DNA from: Panagrolaimus kolymaensis
Taxonomy: Eukaryota; Nematoda; Chromadorea; Rhabditida; Panagrolaimidae
NCBI GenBank assembly: GCA_028622995.1
Contig: JAJQJQ010000064.1
Location: 744,001-808,000, forward strand
Direction: 5' to 3'
Length of the DNA stretch: 64,000 nucleotides
Made by a program: the position numbers and the translations under genes. A model generated the notes under the pieces. It made no database searches, was not told the DNA's origin, and was given only the letters and a program-made list of their open reading frames with translations. Positions 1 through 10,706 of the stretch are shown in pieces. Numbering within the stretch: the stretch's first letter is position 1; every line of letters begins with the position of its first letter.

Positions 1-1010
1 CATGAATAAAAGTAGCAAAGCAACCAACGATAAATTCTTATAATAACCTATCTCAAAATAAAAATAAGCTTAATTTGTTTTGAGAAGCGTAAAAGAAAAA
101 TTTGAATCGATCAACAAAAAATAAATACATTAAAAAAATATGAATGTTATAACTCCACGAATATAATCTCCAATGTTTTTTTTCTTCTTCAATTTGGGTA
201 CTTTCAAAGTTTCAATTAATATGGAGCAAAATAAAAATGAGATGATTTCACACTAATCTTTTTTGTGCTCGAAAAGAATAAAAATCATAATACCTTTGTA
301 ATAGCTTTGTAGCGTCGTTTTTTACTTTTTTCTTGTCCTAAATTTTTTGTTTGTTCATATAAAAAAAATTACTGCACAAAAAATATTTCACGATAGAAAA
401 ATAAGAACAAATAATATTTTTCCCAACCATTCCATTTTTTGTGTTTGATTTTTTCTTTTTTTTTTGTGTGTGGTTGTCTCTGTTCTTTGTTACTGCTGAT
501 TATTTCATCACAAATATATTTCGTTAGTTGTCTTTTGATCCAACCAATAATTTTACTTTACTTTAACCACCAGAAACAATAATATCTAAAACTGGGGCTA
601 AAAAAAAAAGTTGAACCTATTTTTCTTTTCTGTATTTTTGCAGCCATTCTTCAAAAAAACAAAACACATAACAAAGAAAGAAATGAGTCAGCTAATGTTC
701 TATTTTTGTGGGTGATTTTTTTTTTACCGGAAATTAATTTTTTACTGATAATAGCGGTAGTTGTTGTTGGTTGTTTGCTTGCTACATTTAGCTCTTCTTT
801 TTCTTCTTCCATTACCTCATATTAAAACCATAAACGAAAAACATAACGTTTATACGCGTACAAGTCTTATCAGTTTTTTGCGAAGTCGTCAATCAAGTAA
901 AAAAAGTAATAATAAGAGAAATAAGAGAACGTCAAACCTTAGATCCTGGAAAACAAAAAAAAAACTAAAATAAAGCAGCGAGAAGGTGGAGCGAACTTTA
1001 AAAAGTCGAG
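1..1010. other. Upstream non-coding region
   Basis: AT-rich sequence with T-tracts. Short open frames are low-complexity and show no splice-consistent extension. I see no gene; it probably contains the distal promoter of the gene beginning at 1109. Confidence 0.6.
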
Positions 1011-1017
1011 TATAAAA
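1011..1017 (+). promoter_or_regulatory. TATA box of the AT-hook gene
   Basis: The heptamer TATAAAA lies 92 bp upstream of the ATG at 1109 in a locally less AT-rich stretch, which fits a core promoter with a 5' UTR of roughly 60 nt. This is seen in sequence; promoter function is inferred. Confidence 0.5.
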
Positions 1018-1108
1018 GTAGCCAATTTTTGCCTCAAAATTTCATTCTGCTTTCATTTTTCTTTTATAACTTTTTTCATCGCGATTCAAGTTTCTTTCTT
1101 CGGAAATT

Positions 1109-1860
1109 ATGGACTTTGAAAATGAACCCGACTTTCGCATGCTTCTTAATGGACCTGAAAGCTTTGATGAAAATCAATTATTTGAAAATATTGTTGATTT
1201 ACAACTTGAATATGGACTTGGCGTAGGTTGTAATAAACCAACCATTTCTTTAAACGACTCAAGTATGGATTCACCAAATTGGAATAATGGATCGGTTGTT
1301 ACTTCACCAGCCTCCACTTCTGCTGCATCTTCTCCATCTGCATCATCATCAATGGGTTGTGCTTCTCCAGGAAGCAGTAATGATGATGGACATGGACATT
1401 TTGAATTTTCAAGCCATTATAGTAATCCTCCATCCAATTCATCGACAGCTTCTTCCACTTCTTCAAATTTTTCTGTTGTTAAAGCTCAAGCTTCTACCCG
1501 TCCAAAACGTGCTGCAACTCGACGAAATAAAAACACCGCTTCCCATAACCAACAACTCCCAGCATCGTCTGCTCGAGGCCGTGGCCGCCCAACCAAATCA
1601 GATAATGAAGGTGATCCAACAACCCAGCGAAAACGCATTTATGCCCGACAATATCGTCAAAAGGTAAGATTCTAAAAATTTTTTTATTGAACTCTTTTAA
1701 CCCAAACATTTTTTTTCAGCATCAAAATGCAACCGATGAACTTTTTAATTTTGCAGCAGATCTTTACAAATTTTCTATCACTCAAGGCATAGATGTTTCA
1801 CAAAAATTTCCACAACATAAAAAAATTATTTCTAAAATTAATAAAACTTTAAAATTTTAA
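1109..1860 (+). CDS. Putative AT-hook/basic-region DNA-binding protein (231 aa)
   Basis: Two exons, 1109-1663 and 1720-1860, joined in phase 0 (donor GTAAGA, acceptor TTTTTTCAG). The N-terminus is acidic (residues 1-35). Residues about 50-120 are Ser/Ala/Pro-rich and probably disordered. An AT-hook-like core RGRGRPTK sits at residues 156-163, and a basic stretch RKRIYARQYRQK ends exactly at the exon junction (residue 185). The 46-residue second exon is predicted helix, then a PQxK turn, then helix. The gene at 42407-45786 has the same order and the same intron position. The basic stretch recalls bZIP/bHLH DNA-contact helices, but the canonical bZIP NxxAAxxCR pattern is absent, so I assign no known family. 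A nuclear regulator is an inference. The 3' UTR probably extends to the AATAAA at 2181 and would contain the hairpin at 2051-2096. Confidence 0.75.
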
Positions 1861-2050
1861 TAGTTTTTTTTTGTATAATTTAAAACCTCATATATTTTTT
1901 TTTTGTTGCCATATTACTCTGAAAAACCTCATTTATTCCCACCTCTAGCCATATACACTGCACTCATTTATCTATTTATCCACAGCTGATCTTTTTTTCT
2001 TTTTGTATAAATTTTTTTGTTTGTCATTGTTTTCAATCTTCCCCAAGGAG

Positions 2051-2096
2051 TCAAAGAAGGCTAAATCACCGCAAAGCTGATTTTAGCCTTCTTTGA
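2051..2096. repeat. 18-bp-stem hairpin in presumed 3' UTR
   Basis: Arms 2051-2068 and 2078-2096 are perfectly complementary except for one bulged A, with a 9-nt loop. It lies between the stop at 1860 and a polyadenylation signal at 2181. It could be a 3' UTR structure or a small MITE footprint; its total length is too short for a typical pre-miRNA. Confidence 0.7.
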
Positions 2097-2528
2097 AAGC
2101 TTAATCCTATTGATTGACTTTTATTCTTGTATTTATTTTTTGTTTATTTATCCAAAAAAAAATGTTGTTATTTTTGATTTAATAAAAGTAATAAAGCTGT
2201 AAATAAATTAATTATGTAAACATATTTGCTAGACTCTTCACTTTTATTTTTGAGATCTTTTTTTGGCTACAAAGCCCCAACATTCTTCGTCTTCCTTACC
2301 CTACAAGTTTTTTTTCGGTCAATCACTCTGCCAATGTTAGAGAAAATCGAACCAACCTTTGGACCATTACCAAACATCAAACATCTTACATCATTGATCG
2401 AAAAAAAGGATGCACTCAGTTTAGTGTCTATTTAAACTAACAAAAAAAAAAGAAAGACAGCAGAACAGCAATCGTTTTTCTTTGTGTTATATTTTTATTT
2501 TTCTGCTGCTCTGTGTGAAGAAAAAAAA

Positions 2529-4842
2529 ATGTTAAAGAAAATTATTTTAAACCATAATAATCGATTATTATTTGTAAGAAATAAATTTACTATTGGATCT
2601 TCATTAGCTTCTTCGCCAAGACCTGATTCATCCGGTGATATTCCTCCTCCACCTTTGACTCAATTAAGCGAAGATGAAATAGCTTTTAAAGAAACAGGTA
2701 TGTTTGTTTGGTTTTTTTCTTTTGGCTGTTTACCTTTCACTTTTTTGCTTTCATTGATCGATTTTTTTTTGACCACTCATAATAAACGTTGTTATTTTTC
2801 CTTGCTAAAATCAAAGCTTTTTGACGGGTTTTAAAATTTTTTTTCTGGAATTTTAGATATCGAAAAAATTATGTAAAAACAAAAATTGTGTAATAATTTT
2901 TTGAGGTAAAAAAAAGTTCATTATTTTTAATGCTTTTTTTCCAAGTTTGGTTTTTTATTTTAAAAATTGTGTTAATTTCCATAAAAATTTTCGAATTTCC
3001 AAAATCAACCTGGAAATTTGAAGCAACAAAAATTTTCTTTTATCGATCAAAGTGTAAATTTTCATACTTTTTTTTATAGTAAAGAAATTTTCACATGATG
3101 TCGTTAAACCTTTGGTTCGCAAAATGGATGAAGAATCCAAATTGGATAAATCTGTTATTGATGGATGTTTTGAAAATGGGGTGAGTCTCCTCAACCTTTC
3201 TTTTTCCAAAACTTATCAAATCTAAATTTTTGTATTATTTTTTTTAGTTTATGGGCCTTGAAACTCCAAGTAAATATGGTGGACCAGAAGCTTCATTTTT
3301 TAATACAGTTTTGGTCGTTGAAGAACTTGCTCGAGTTGATGCATCGGTTTCATTATTTTGTGATCTTCAAAATACTCTTATTACTCCAATGCTTATGCTA
3401 CTTGGAAGTGAAGAACAAAAGCAAAAATATTTGCCTCATGTCCACAAAGATTGGGTGAGTACGTCAAAAGTTCTCAAAATATAGTTACGCAGAATATCGC
3501 CGCGAAAGTTTAAAAATTTCTAAAATATCTGATTGATTTAGAATTTTTATTTAAATATCGAAAAAAAGTTTTTTAGATTGGTTCATTTTGCCTTTCAGAA
3601 GCTAGCAGTGGATCGGACGCATTCGCCCTTAAAACCACCGCCAAAGCTGATGGAGATGATTTCATTATAAATGGAACAAAATTATGGATTTCCAGTGCAG
3701 CATATGCTAAATTCTTCTTTGTTATGGCTAATGCTGATCCATCCAAAGGATATCGAGGGATTACATGTTTCTTGGTGGATCGAGATACACCCGGAATTTC
3801 AGTTTCTAAAACTGAAGATAAACTAGGAATTAGGGCATCCTCAACTTGTCCAGTAAATTTTGATAATGTTCGAATTCATAAAACTTCAATTTTGGGCGAA
3901 TATGGTAAAGCATATAAATATGCAATAGAAAATTTAAATGCAGGGAGAATTGGAATTGGTGCTCAAATGCTGGGTATCGCTCAAGGATGTTTGGATAATA
4001 CAGTGCCATATTTACAAGAAAGAAAACAATTTGGTTCAAGAATTATTGATTTTCAGGTAAGCAAAAAGAGATGATAAAAAAATATTATAAGCCATATTTT
4101 TATTAGTTTTTCTGTACATTTCTTTCCTCTAATCTTTCAATTAAAAAAGTTTAGAAAAAATTGCAAATTCTTGTTTAAAAGATTTTGTGCTAATAATCAA
4201 GCAAAAAATTTTGTTATTAGTTAGAAAAGCGAAAATTATGCTCAGAAACTCCAACATTCTTTTCGAAGAAAAAAAAGTTAATAATTGCACCTACAGTATT
4301 TTAAAAATGGCGTTCCTTCTAATTTTCTTTTTGCCTTAAAAATGGAATGTTTATAAAAAATAAAAAGTTAGAAAAAAGTTTGCTCCATCGTTTTATTCAA
4401 TTTATTTAAAAAATTAATTTAAGCATTTTGGCTTCGAATACCTGTAGCGCTATTTTTTTTAGGGAGTCAAAAATTATTTAATTAATTTTATTTTTTTCTA
4501 ATTCGAAGATCCTAAAAACTTTTCCAGGCCGTTCAACATCAAATTAGCACAATGGCAACAGAAATAGAAGCCGCGAGATTATTGGTTTACAACGCAGCTC
4601 GATTGAAGGAAAGCAATTTGCCATTTATTAAAGAAGCAGCCATGTGTAAATGGTATGCATCGGAAATAGCATCAAAAGTTACAAGTAAATGTGTGGAACT
4701 TATGGGTGGAGTTGGATTTACTAAAGAATTCCCAATCGAAAAGTTTTATCGTGATTGCGCAGTTGGAAAAATTTATGAAGGCACTTCCAATATTCAACTC
4801 AATACTATCGCTAAATTTGTTGATGCAGAATATCTAAAATAA
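2529..4842 (+). CDS. ACADSB: Short/branched-chain specific acyl-CoA dehydrogenase, mitochondrial (423 aa)
   Basis: A flavoprotein that oxidises 2-methyl-branched and short acyl-CoAs in isoleucine/valine catabolism, passing electrons to ETF in the mitochondrial matrix. Five exons, 2529-2697, 3080-3180, 3248-3454, 3577-4056 and 4528-4842, all phase-consistent. Residues 1-30 are basic and hydroxylated, as in a mitochondrial presequence. The body follows the ACADSB pattern closely: [11 protein letters not shown], the [14 protein letters not shown]/substrate signature, the WISSA motif, and the C-terminal [17 protein letters not shown] and [10 protein letters not shown] motifs. The glutamate at about residue 403, in YEG, is the expected catalytic base. 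Length matches the family (about 430 aa). An in-frame ATG 45 nt upstream would add 15 residues; I preferred 2529 because it gives the better presequence. Poly(A) signal AATAAA at 4912. ACADSB is favoured over short-chain ACADS by the DENSK-like and [14 protein letters not shown] segments. Confidence 0.93.
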
Positions 4843-5196
4843 TATTTTTCTTACATTTGACATTAGAGTTATTAATTTTTCTTAAAATTTTTGTGTTGTA
4901 TGTAGATTTAAAATAAAAATATGAAAATGCGAGAAAGTTAGAAAAATGACAGCTTTTTTATTTCCTACTTTTTTACATGATAGAAATTCCATATTTATTT
5001 GATGACAGAATTGTGTACTTCATCATTTCTTTTCTATTGCGTTAATAACATGTAACACAAAAATTTCAGCTATAAATAGGCTGAAGCTTTTCTTTTCCTT
5101 TATCAATAAATGACTTTTAAAGGATTTTTTGTTTTATCGGATGCATGTAAATTTATAAAGTGAATATTATTTTTTATTTAATCTTTGCTCGTAAAA

Positions 5197-5515
5197 AATT
5201 ATTTTAGTTGACAAGCTGTTTGAATATCATTTTTTGGAATGAAAGGTTGACTTCTGTTTTTGAATGTTTCCAATAAACAAGAATCACTGCTTCCACAACC
5301 TTTAATAAATTTAGTTATTGGTTCAGGCATGCTTGAAACATTTCGAATATATCTCACCTAAAGTTTTTTTTTTATTAATAAATTTTTAAATTTCATATCT
5401 AACTTTGATGTATGATTCATTTTTATCATTTTTTCATAATTCCATTAATACTCCTGCTGCATATTCGAGGCTTAATTGACCAAGGACATCTTCCTTGATT
5501 TCCAAAGTTTGCAAA
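5197..5515 (-). pseudogene. 3' fragment of a histidine acid phosphatase paralogue
   Basis: On the minus strand this matches exons 6 and 7, plus the intervening intron position, of the intact acid phosphatase at 11345-12841. The exon-7 part (about 5208-5357) appears base-for-base identical to 11354-11503. The exon-6 part is clearly diverged and carries TGA where the intact gene has a Trp codon, in the segment LMELW. Similarity stops near 5515. The C-terminus differs, reading CQLK then stop. It pairs with the 5' fragment at 7066-7330; the SGT1 gene occupies the space between them. Confidence 0.85.
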
Positions 5516-5908
5516 AAATGAAATTATATTGCTGCTATTATAAAAAATAATTAGTCTTTAATCCTATGCTTCTTTATTATTCAACTTTTTTCCAAGTAAC
5601 AAACAAAATTTTAGTCCAAAGATTTTTTATAAAATTTTTTCCGTCTCAAAACGAATGAATGATTCACGCCTCTCGGAGTAAAATAGTTTCAAAGCTTCAT
5701 CCTTTTTTTTTGTTCTCAAAAAAATATTTTTGCAATCAACAAAAACAATCCTTCCTTCCTCCTTTTTTGTAAATATTTTTCATGCAATTTTTATTGACAA
5801 CTTTTTTTTATTCCTTCCTTGAAGCGCCATTCCCAATTCACACCTAATATAATTTTATTCTTTGAGCTGGCCTTTTACCTTTTTTTCGCAATTCACACTT
5901 TTTTTCTT

Positions 5909-5992
5909 TTCTAGATTATTCTTTCGCGACCTTTTCGTGGTGACCTGAAGTATTATAATAATCTCAAGAGCTTTTTAGGAATCGTATATAAG
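5909..5992 (+). promoter_or_regulatory. Core promoter of SGT1 gene: HSE-like element and TATA box
   Basis: Positions 5909-5921 read TTC-ta-GAT-ta-TTC, one mismatch from the heat-shock element consensus TTCnnGAAnnTTC. A TATATAAG box lies at 5985-5992, about 130 bp before the ATG at 6124. The rest of 5516-6123 shows no gene. Heat-shock control is an inference from one imperfect site, but it suits an HSP90 co-chaperone. Confidence 0.4.
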
Positions 5993-6123
5993 CAATTACA
6001 AATCTTCATTTCAATCAGTTCTGGTCTCGACTTCGGTTACTAATCACTCGCTTGGTTTTCTTCTTCACTGCTCTTTCATCACTAATATTCCTCTTATTAC
6101 TCGCTTGCTTCTAAATCTCCAAA

Positions 6124-6666
6124 ATGGCTGCTTCAATCATCAAACTTGAATATTATCAAACCGATTCAAAGATGGTTGTAAGTTTGTTTGAAAAGAATAT
6201 TGAAGAAGCTCAACTCAAAATTGATTGTGAATCAAAGCGTCTCAAAGTTGCATTTGGTGAAAAAGTTCTTCTCAACACTTCTCTTTTCAAAGATGTAATT
6301 CCTGAAGAAATGACTTATGTTATTCATCCAAAGAAGATTGAAATCACTCTCAAAAAGAAGGAACCTTCAAATTGGCCAACCTTGGAAGATAAACATCAAG
6401 ATGAAATGGATGCAAAGAAGAAGGTTCCAAGTGATCGTTGGGCTAAATTGATTCAAGAAGATGAAGCTGAAGATTTTGAAGCTAAAGATGTTGATGGAGT
6501 TCTTAAGAAAATGTTTGCCAATTGTGATGAAGATGCAAAGAAAGCTATGATGAAATCATTCTCAGAAAGTAATGGAAAGGTTCTTAGCATGAATTGGGAT
6601 GAATGCAAAACCAAGAAAGTTGAATACAAATCCAAAGATGGCAAAGACGACGAAGACGATGATTGA
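6124..6666 (+). CDS. SGT1-type HSP90 co-chaperone, CS and SGS domains (180 aa)
   Basis: SGT1/SUGT1 links HSP90 to client complexes such as SCF ubiquitin ligases, kinetochore factors and NLR receptors. A CS (p23-like beta-sandwich) domain spans about residues 4-85, with YYQTDSKMVVSLFEKN and a final IEITLKKKEPSNWPTLE. An SGS domain spans about 98-175, with AMMKSFSESNGKVLSMNW, the family hallmark; the plain co-chaperone p23 lacks it. The protein has no TPR domain, as I recall for other short invertebrate SGT1 proteins. It ends in an Asp/Glu tail. The gene is a single exon, unlike most neighbours. The ATG at 6124 is the first after the TATA box. Poly(A) signal AATAAA at 6814. It lies on the opposite strand between two pieces of a broken acid phosphatase gene, which suggests arrival by retroposition or rearrangement. 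Confidence 0.9.
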   Translation: MAASIIKLEYYQTDSKMVVSLFEKNIEEAQLKIDCESKRLKVAFGEKVLLNTSLFKDVIPEEMTYVIHPKKIEITLKKKEPSNWPTLEDKHQDEMDAKKKVPSDRWAKLIQEDEAEDFEAKDVDGVLKKMFANCDEDAKKAMMKSFSESNGKVLSMNWDECKTKKVEYKSKDGKDDEDDD

Positions 6667-7065
6667 ATGAATGAATTTTGTTGTGTATCTGTTTCTTCTT
6701 TGTGATATGTATTTATGTTTAGTTCTTTTTTTGCTTTTTGTTGTTTAGCTTTGAAAACTTTTATTTTTGTATCGTTTTATTTTTTGTATCTTTCTTTTTT
6801 GTATTTGTTTGTGAATAAAGTTTAGAAAATTAAAGAGTTGTTTGTTGTATGGGAAGAAGTTTTTGGTTGTCACCATGATTGTCTTGTTAAAGAGAGAAAA
6901 AATGAGATAAATGTTAACTGTTTATCAGGTTCTTCATGCACATGAAAGTATATCATTGTGAACTCTCCAAATGCTTATTATATTTACAAGTATTGGCGAG
7001 CTAGGATGTCATGATTATTAACAAGTATGTAATGATAGTAACATTTTCGTCTTCCCCATTCAATA

Positions 7066-7330
7066 TTCAAAAACATATCGATCTCTTATTTTTATTCCTT
7101 GCTCCAAATGTTGCTGCATTCCAATTTAAAAACTAACTTCCTCCATCAAAGGTTTTTCTCTTTGTAACTCACGGTAGTTAATTGCCCCCATGAAATAGGC
7201 GAAAAATCTTCCTGATATGGATCTTTTGGATATGTTCCTGTTGGAGTTCGATCTCCATGTCTAAATAATGATTGAACTAATAACAGCTGATCTTCTCCAG
7301 GAACTACTAATAGACTTAGAAGAAAATATA
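7066..7330 (-). pseudogene. 5' fragment of a histidine acid phosphatase paralogue
   Basis: Matches exons 1 and 2 of the intact gene at 11345-12841. The exon-1 frame still encodes the catalytic [14 protein letters not shown] and keeps the GTGAGT donor. However, the exon-2 acceptor AG has become AA (near 7115), no start codon remains before an upstream in-frame TGA, and similarity ends abruptly near 7066 inside exon 2. Exons 3-5 are missing. With the piece at 5197-5515 this is the remnant of one paralogue. Confidence 0.85.
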
Positions 7331-7860
7331 AAACTCAAACTTTGGAGCACGTTTATTCTTTTTCGGTTTAAACAAAAATAAAAAAACAATGAAAAAAAGT
7401 GTGTGAGGTTTATAAGTTGGTCACACTGATGTGATTCTCAATTATTTCTTTTATGGGTAACATTAATTGTTAGCGTCATAGCTTTATTGTTATCTTTTTT
7501 TATCTTTTTTTTTCGTAGTCAACAAACCCATTAATGTTACCATTGTCTTGAAAAAGATGTGACGAAGGTTAGCGTCTAATAACTCCGCTTTTTCATACAT
7601 TAATGTAGTTATGATGATGCTGATAACACAAATATTGTGGAAGCAAACAAACTTCGTTTTTTGTTTAGATTTTTGAAAAACTTTTACGTCATTCATAAAA
7701 TTGAAAAATATAATTCTGCGTTTTATTAGTTCAGGAATTTTGGATATTGAAAATTAGGAATAGTAAAGTTAGTAAAATAAACAAGTTTACGTGAATGTAA
7801 AAAAGCTAGTATCCATTATTAAAATTTTTATTCAACAATAATTTATTTTAATCAAAAAAT
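7331..7860. other. Intergenic region
   Basis: AT-rich, no gene seen. Short minus-strand open frames here have no splice signals or recognisable composition. Confidence 0.5.
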
Positions 7861-8785
7861 TTAAAACTGTTTTTTGTTTGGTAATTTATTTAAAAATCGA
7901 TTTCCGCGAAGGTAAACTTTTAACATATTTTCATACTTTGATGATGAAATTCCTGGACATGTGAGAGGCGTGCAATAATAATAATTGTAATTTATAGTTT
8001 CTGTTGTAGCTTGACAAATAAATTTTGCTGCAGTTTGGCCACAATATTTTTCATAAACATCTGTCGTCATGCAAGTTAAATAATCATTGAGGATTCTAAA
8101 AAACGGTATTAAAAGAAATTTTTTTTAGAAATTTGTTTTGCATATTTATTTATTTTTTAGTCAGTGATTATGACTCAACGAGTACACCTATAAATTATGT
8201 ATGTTCTTGGTAAGAACTTACTGGCACACATTGTCACTTTGCTCAGATAATTTTTGATCACATTTTTTGAGATCCCCATTGTGTTGATTAAATATGCTTT
8301 GTAAACAATCAAAATTATTAACCAAATCTAAAGAGAAGTGTTAATTATCTATCACTCATTGAACTTAGTTGACCACATTTTTTTAAATCCTTACCATTCC
8401 ATCCTTGAGTATATTTCCAATCTTCAATGGGTCTTTGAAATGCCCATGGACTTGTATATGATTCATTATAAATGCCTAAAGCAAAATCCAACCATTCTAA
8501 ATCCAAACAATCATAAAAAGTTTGATAACATTCAATTCGGTTTTGAATCCATTGTTTAATCATTTCTTCACCTTTTATACCATTTCGATTAACAAAATTT
8601 TGAATTGTCGAAATATAAACATCATAATTTGGGATGGATTGGAATCCAAATTTTTGAAAATATCCTAAATAGCATTGTTTTACATGATTTCCATCAGATT
8701 GGGGACAATTTGCAGCCCATTTTGCTGTTGTTGTTGAAGTAGCAAATAACAAAAAAATTAAAATAATGAAGATATTATTGTCCAT
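7861..8785 (-). CDS. Secreted Cys-rich protein, DUF19 (T20D4.11-like) candidate (243 aa)
   Basis: Three minus-strand exons, 8785-8395, 8327-8222 and 8095-7861, phase-consistent. Residues 1-22 form a signal peptide (hydrophobic IFIILIFLLFATSTTTA). The mature part carries a series of spaced cysteines: CPQ..QCY near the N-terminus, ECYQTFYDC in the middle, and after the first intron FDCLQ, KKCDQ, NVCQ, LTCM, YCGQTAAKFIC and YYYC. The cysteine series ending in CGxxAA is what I recall of the nematode T20D4.11-like/DUF19 extracellular domain, so I name that as the best candidate. The function of that family is not established. NES is a probable N-glycosylation sequon. The neighbours do not suggest a role. 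Confidence 0.7.
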
Positions 8786-9396
8786 CGATGGGAAGGAAGC
8801 AAGCCTAATAAAGAAGCATAAATACCGGTGGCATCATTTTCCTTTCTTTCTTATATATCAAAAATTATTTGATGATTATTCTAGTTCCGCCCTTTTTAAG
8901 CTTATTGTATGATATCATAGTTCCTGTAAATAACTATACTGTACCTTGCTTGGAAACTTCCATATATGCTGCTGCTTTAATTCGATCCATTTTTTGTTTT
9001 TGTTTTATCAAAAAGAGGCACACGCCTAAAAATGATAAAAATAACGGAAGATTGATTTTTTAGACGATTATTTTTAAAAGAAAAAAAGTCAATGCTTTGG
9101 TTTTTTTATAGAATCTTTGTGTTATGATACGCCTATGGATTTGGAAAACACAATAAATACGATTAATCATTTGATGATACTTTTCTCGCCATGTCTGCAA
9201 ATTTATGATGAAGCTTTAATCTTGAAATAGTCAAAAGAAACCAAAGCACATACGAACAGTGTTTTTCATATTTAGAAAATCATAATAAAAAAGAATACGG
9301 TATAAAACCAAGTTTATTTATAAAACGAAAAACAACAATGAAAAGTGATCAAATATCAACAAAGCAAAAACAAAGAAAGATTCGAAACAAAAACAA
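8786..9396. other. Intergenic region
   Basis: Contains the upstream region of the secreted-protein gene and the 3' flank of the gene ending at 9397. No additional gene is seen; the open frame near 8869-9063 has no support. Confidence 0.5.
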
Positions 9397-10706
9397 TTAG
9401 AAAGAATCAATTTCAAGCCTTCCGACTGGTGCACGATATTCAAGCCATTCCTTCATACTTTCATAATAACCCTTGACATATTTATCACATCCAATAAGAC
9501 AAAATAAAAGGAAAAAATGGGCATTTGGATGCTTCTAAAAAACGAAAGATAAATGAAATAAAGGAAATGTCAAACTTTTACCTTCATGAAAGTAAGGAAA
9601 CTTTGAGCATCAAAATCATCATAATATATATTATATATCTTGAATTCACGAAGCTTTGCAAAGGATGGAAGATCAAAAAGATTTTCAAACGTTTCTTTTT
9701 CAACGCCTTCGAAACTAAAAAAAGGCAATATTTAAGAAAATAAAATAGAATAAAAACTTACTAAGCGAATCTTTCAATATTTGGTGCATTTTCAAGGATC
9801 TTTTCAATCGAAACAGAATGATTGTTTTCATCTTTAATAACATTGTTGGATAAATAAAGTTTCTTAACCATTTTAGATGAGATAAGCTTTTCAAATTCTT
9901 TCCAGCACAAGTTTTGACAGTACAAAAACAAATCAGTAGTCGTACAGGAAAGAACTTTTTTAAGTAAATAAGAAACATCGAATCGACCATTGCAATCACC
10001 GAGATGTTCAAAACAGAAAGGATCATTTTCATATTGAGAAAAGACAGCGTCAAGAATCAACTTCTTTTGAGAATTGATGCCATCAATAACCAAATGAGAA
10101 TTGACAAGTGAAATTGTTTTAGGCTTTTCATCTTCATCCACAGTTAAATATCCTAGCCAAACGTTCCGATTTTTAGCATATTGAAGCTTCTTAATAACGA
10201 GAGGTTGCAAATCATCATTGTTTGATTTCGGGTTGGCAATTTCACGAGCATGTTTTTCTTTATGATCACCTTTTTGCTGCTTTCCCAAAGTCGAAATCTG
10301 TAACACGAGTAATGAAACAACAAAATAAGAAAAGGTAAATATAAAATCTTACCATTTCAAGGGATTTCTGATTTCGTGCTTCCAATCCATCAGTGCGTTT
10401 AGGAGCGACATCATCTTCAAAGCCACCATTTTGCTTTCCATTGACTTCTTTCAACTGAATATTTTGAAATTCAAGTACAAGTCTTTCTTGATGAAGTTGA
10501 GTGTTTTCTTGACAAAGTTGATTGATTTTTTCGGTTAAACGAGGAACTTCGTTTTTATAAGCGAATTCCCAGAAAAGTTCATTGGTTACTTGAATTTCTT
10601 CAGTTTGAGTCAAAGTTGATGCAATATTTTCTTTATCAGCTGCAGATGATGATGATGAAAGAAGAGATCCATTCGTAGGATGTTGATTAGCGCTATCCAT
10701 GTTCAC
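9397..10706 (-). CDS. F-box-family-like protein with N-terminal coiled coil (386 aa)
   Basis: Four minus-strand exons, 10706-10353, 10297-9762, 9714-9582 and 9534-9397, phase-consistent. Residues 1-45 are polar and Ser-rich. Residues about 50-95 are a heptad-like coiled coil (VPRLTEKINQLCQENTQLHQ). The remainder resembles, in segment order, the C-terminal module of the tandem F-box-like gene at 59153-61078: SxEKILENAPNIERF followed by a LPSFAKLREFKIYNI segment and then FMKKHPNAHFFL, against SVEDVLALVPNARITW and IPWKNKITEFSLNNI there. No F-box itself is visible, so this may be a derived member in which a coiled coil replaced the F-box. An alternative start is the second Met (10700). Function unknown. 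Confidence 0.7.

Noticed and set aside
2226..2435. 69-codon frame between the AT-hook gene and the acyl-CoA dehydrogenase
   Set aside because: Phe/Leu-rich, no splice link to the real start at 2529 in a consistent phase and no recognisable domain.
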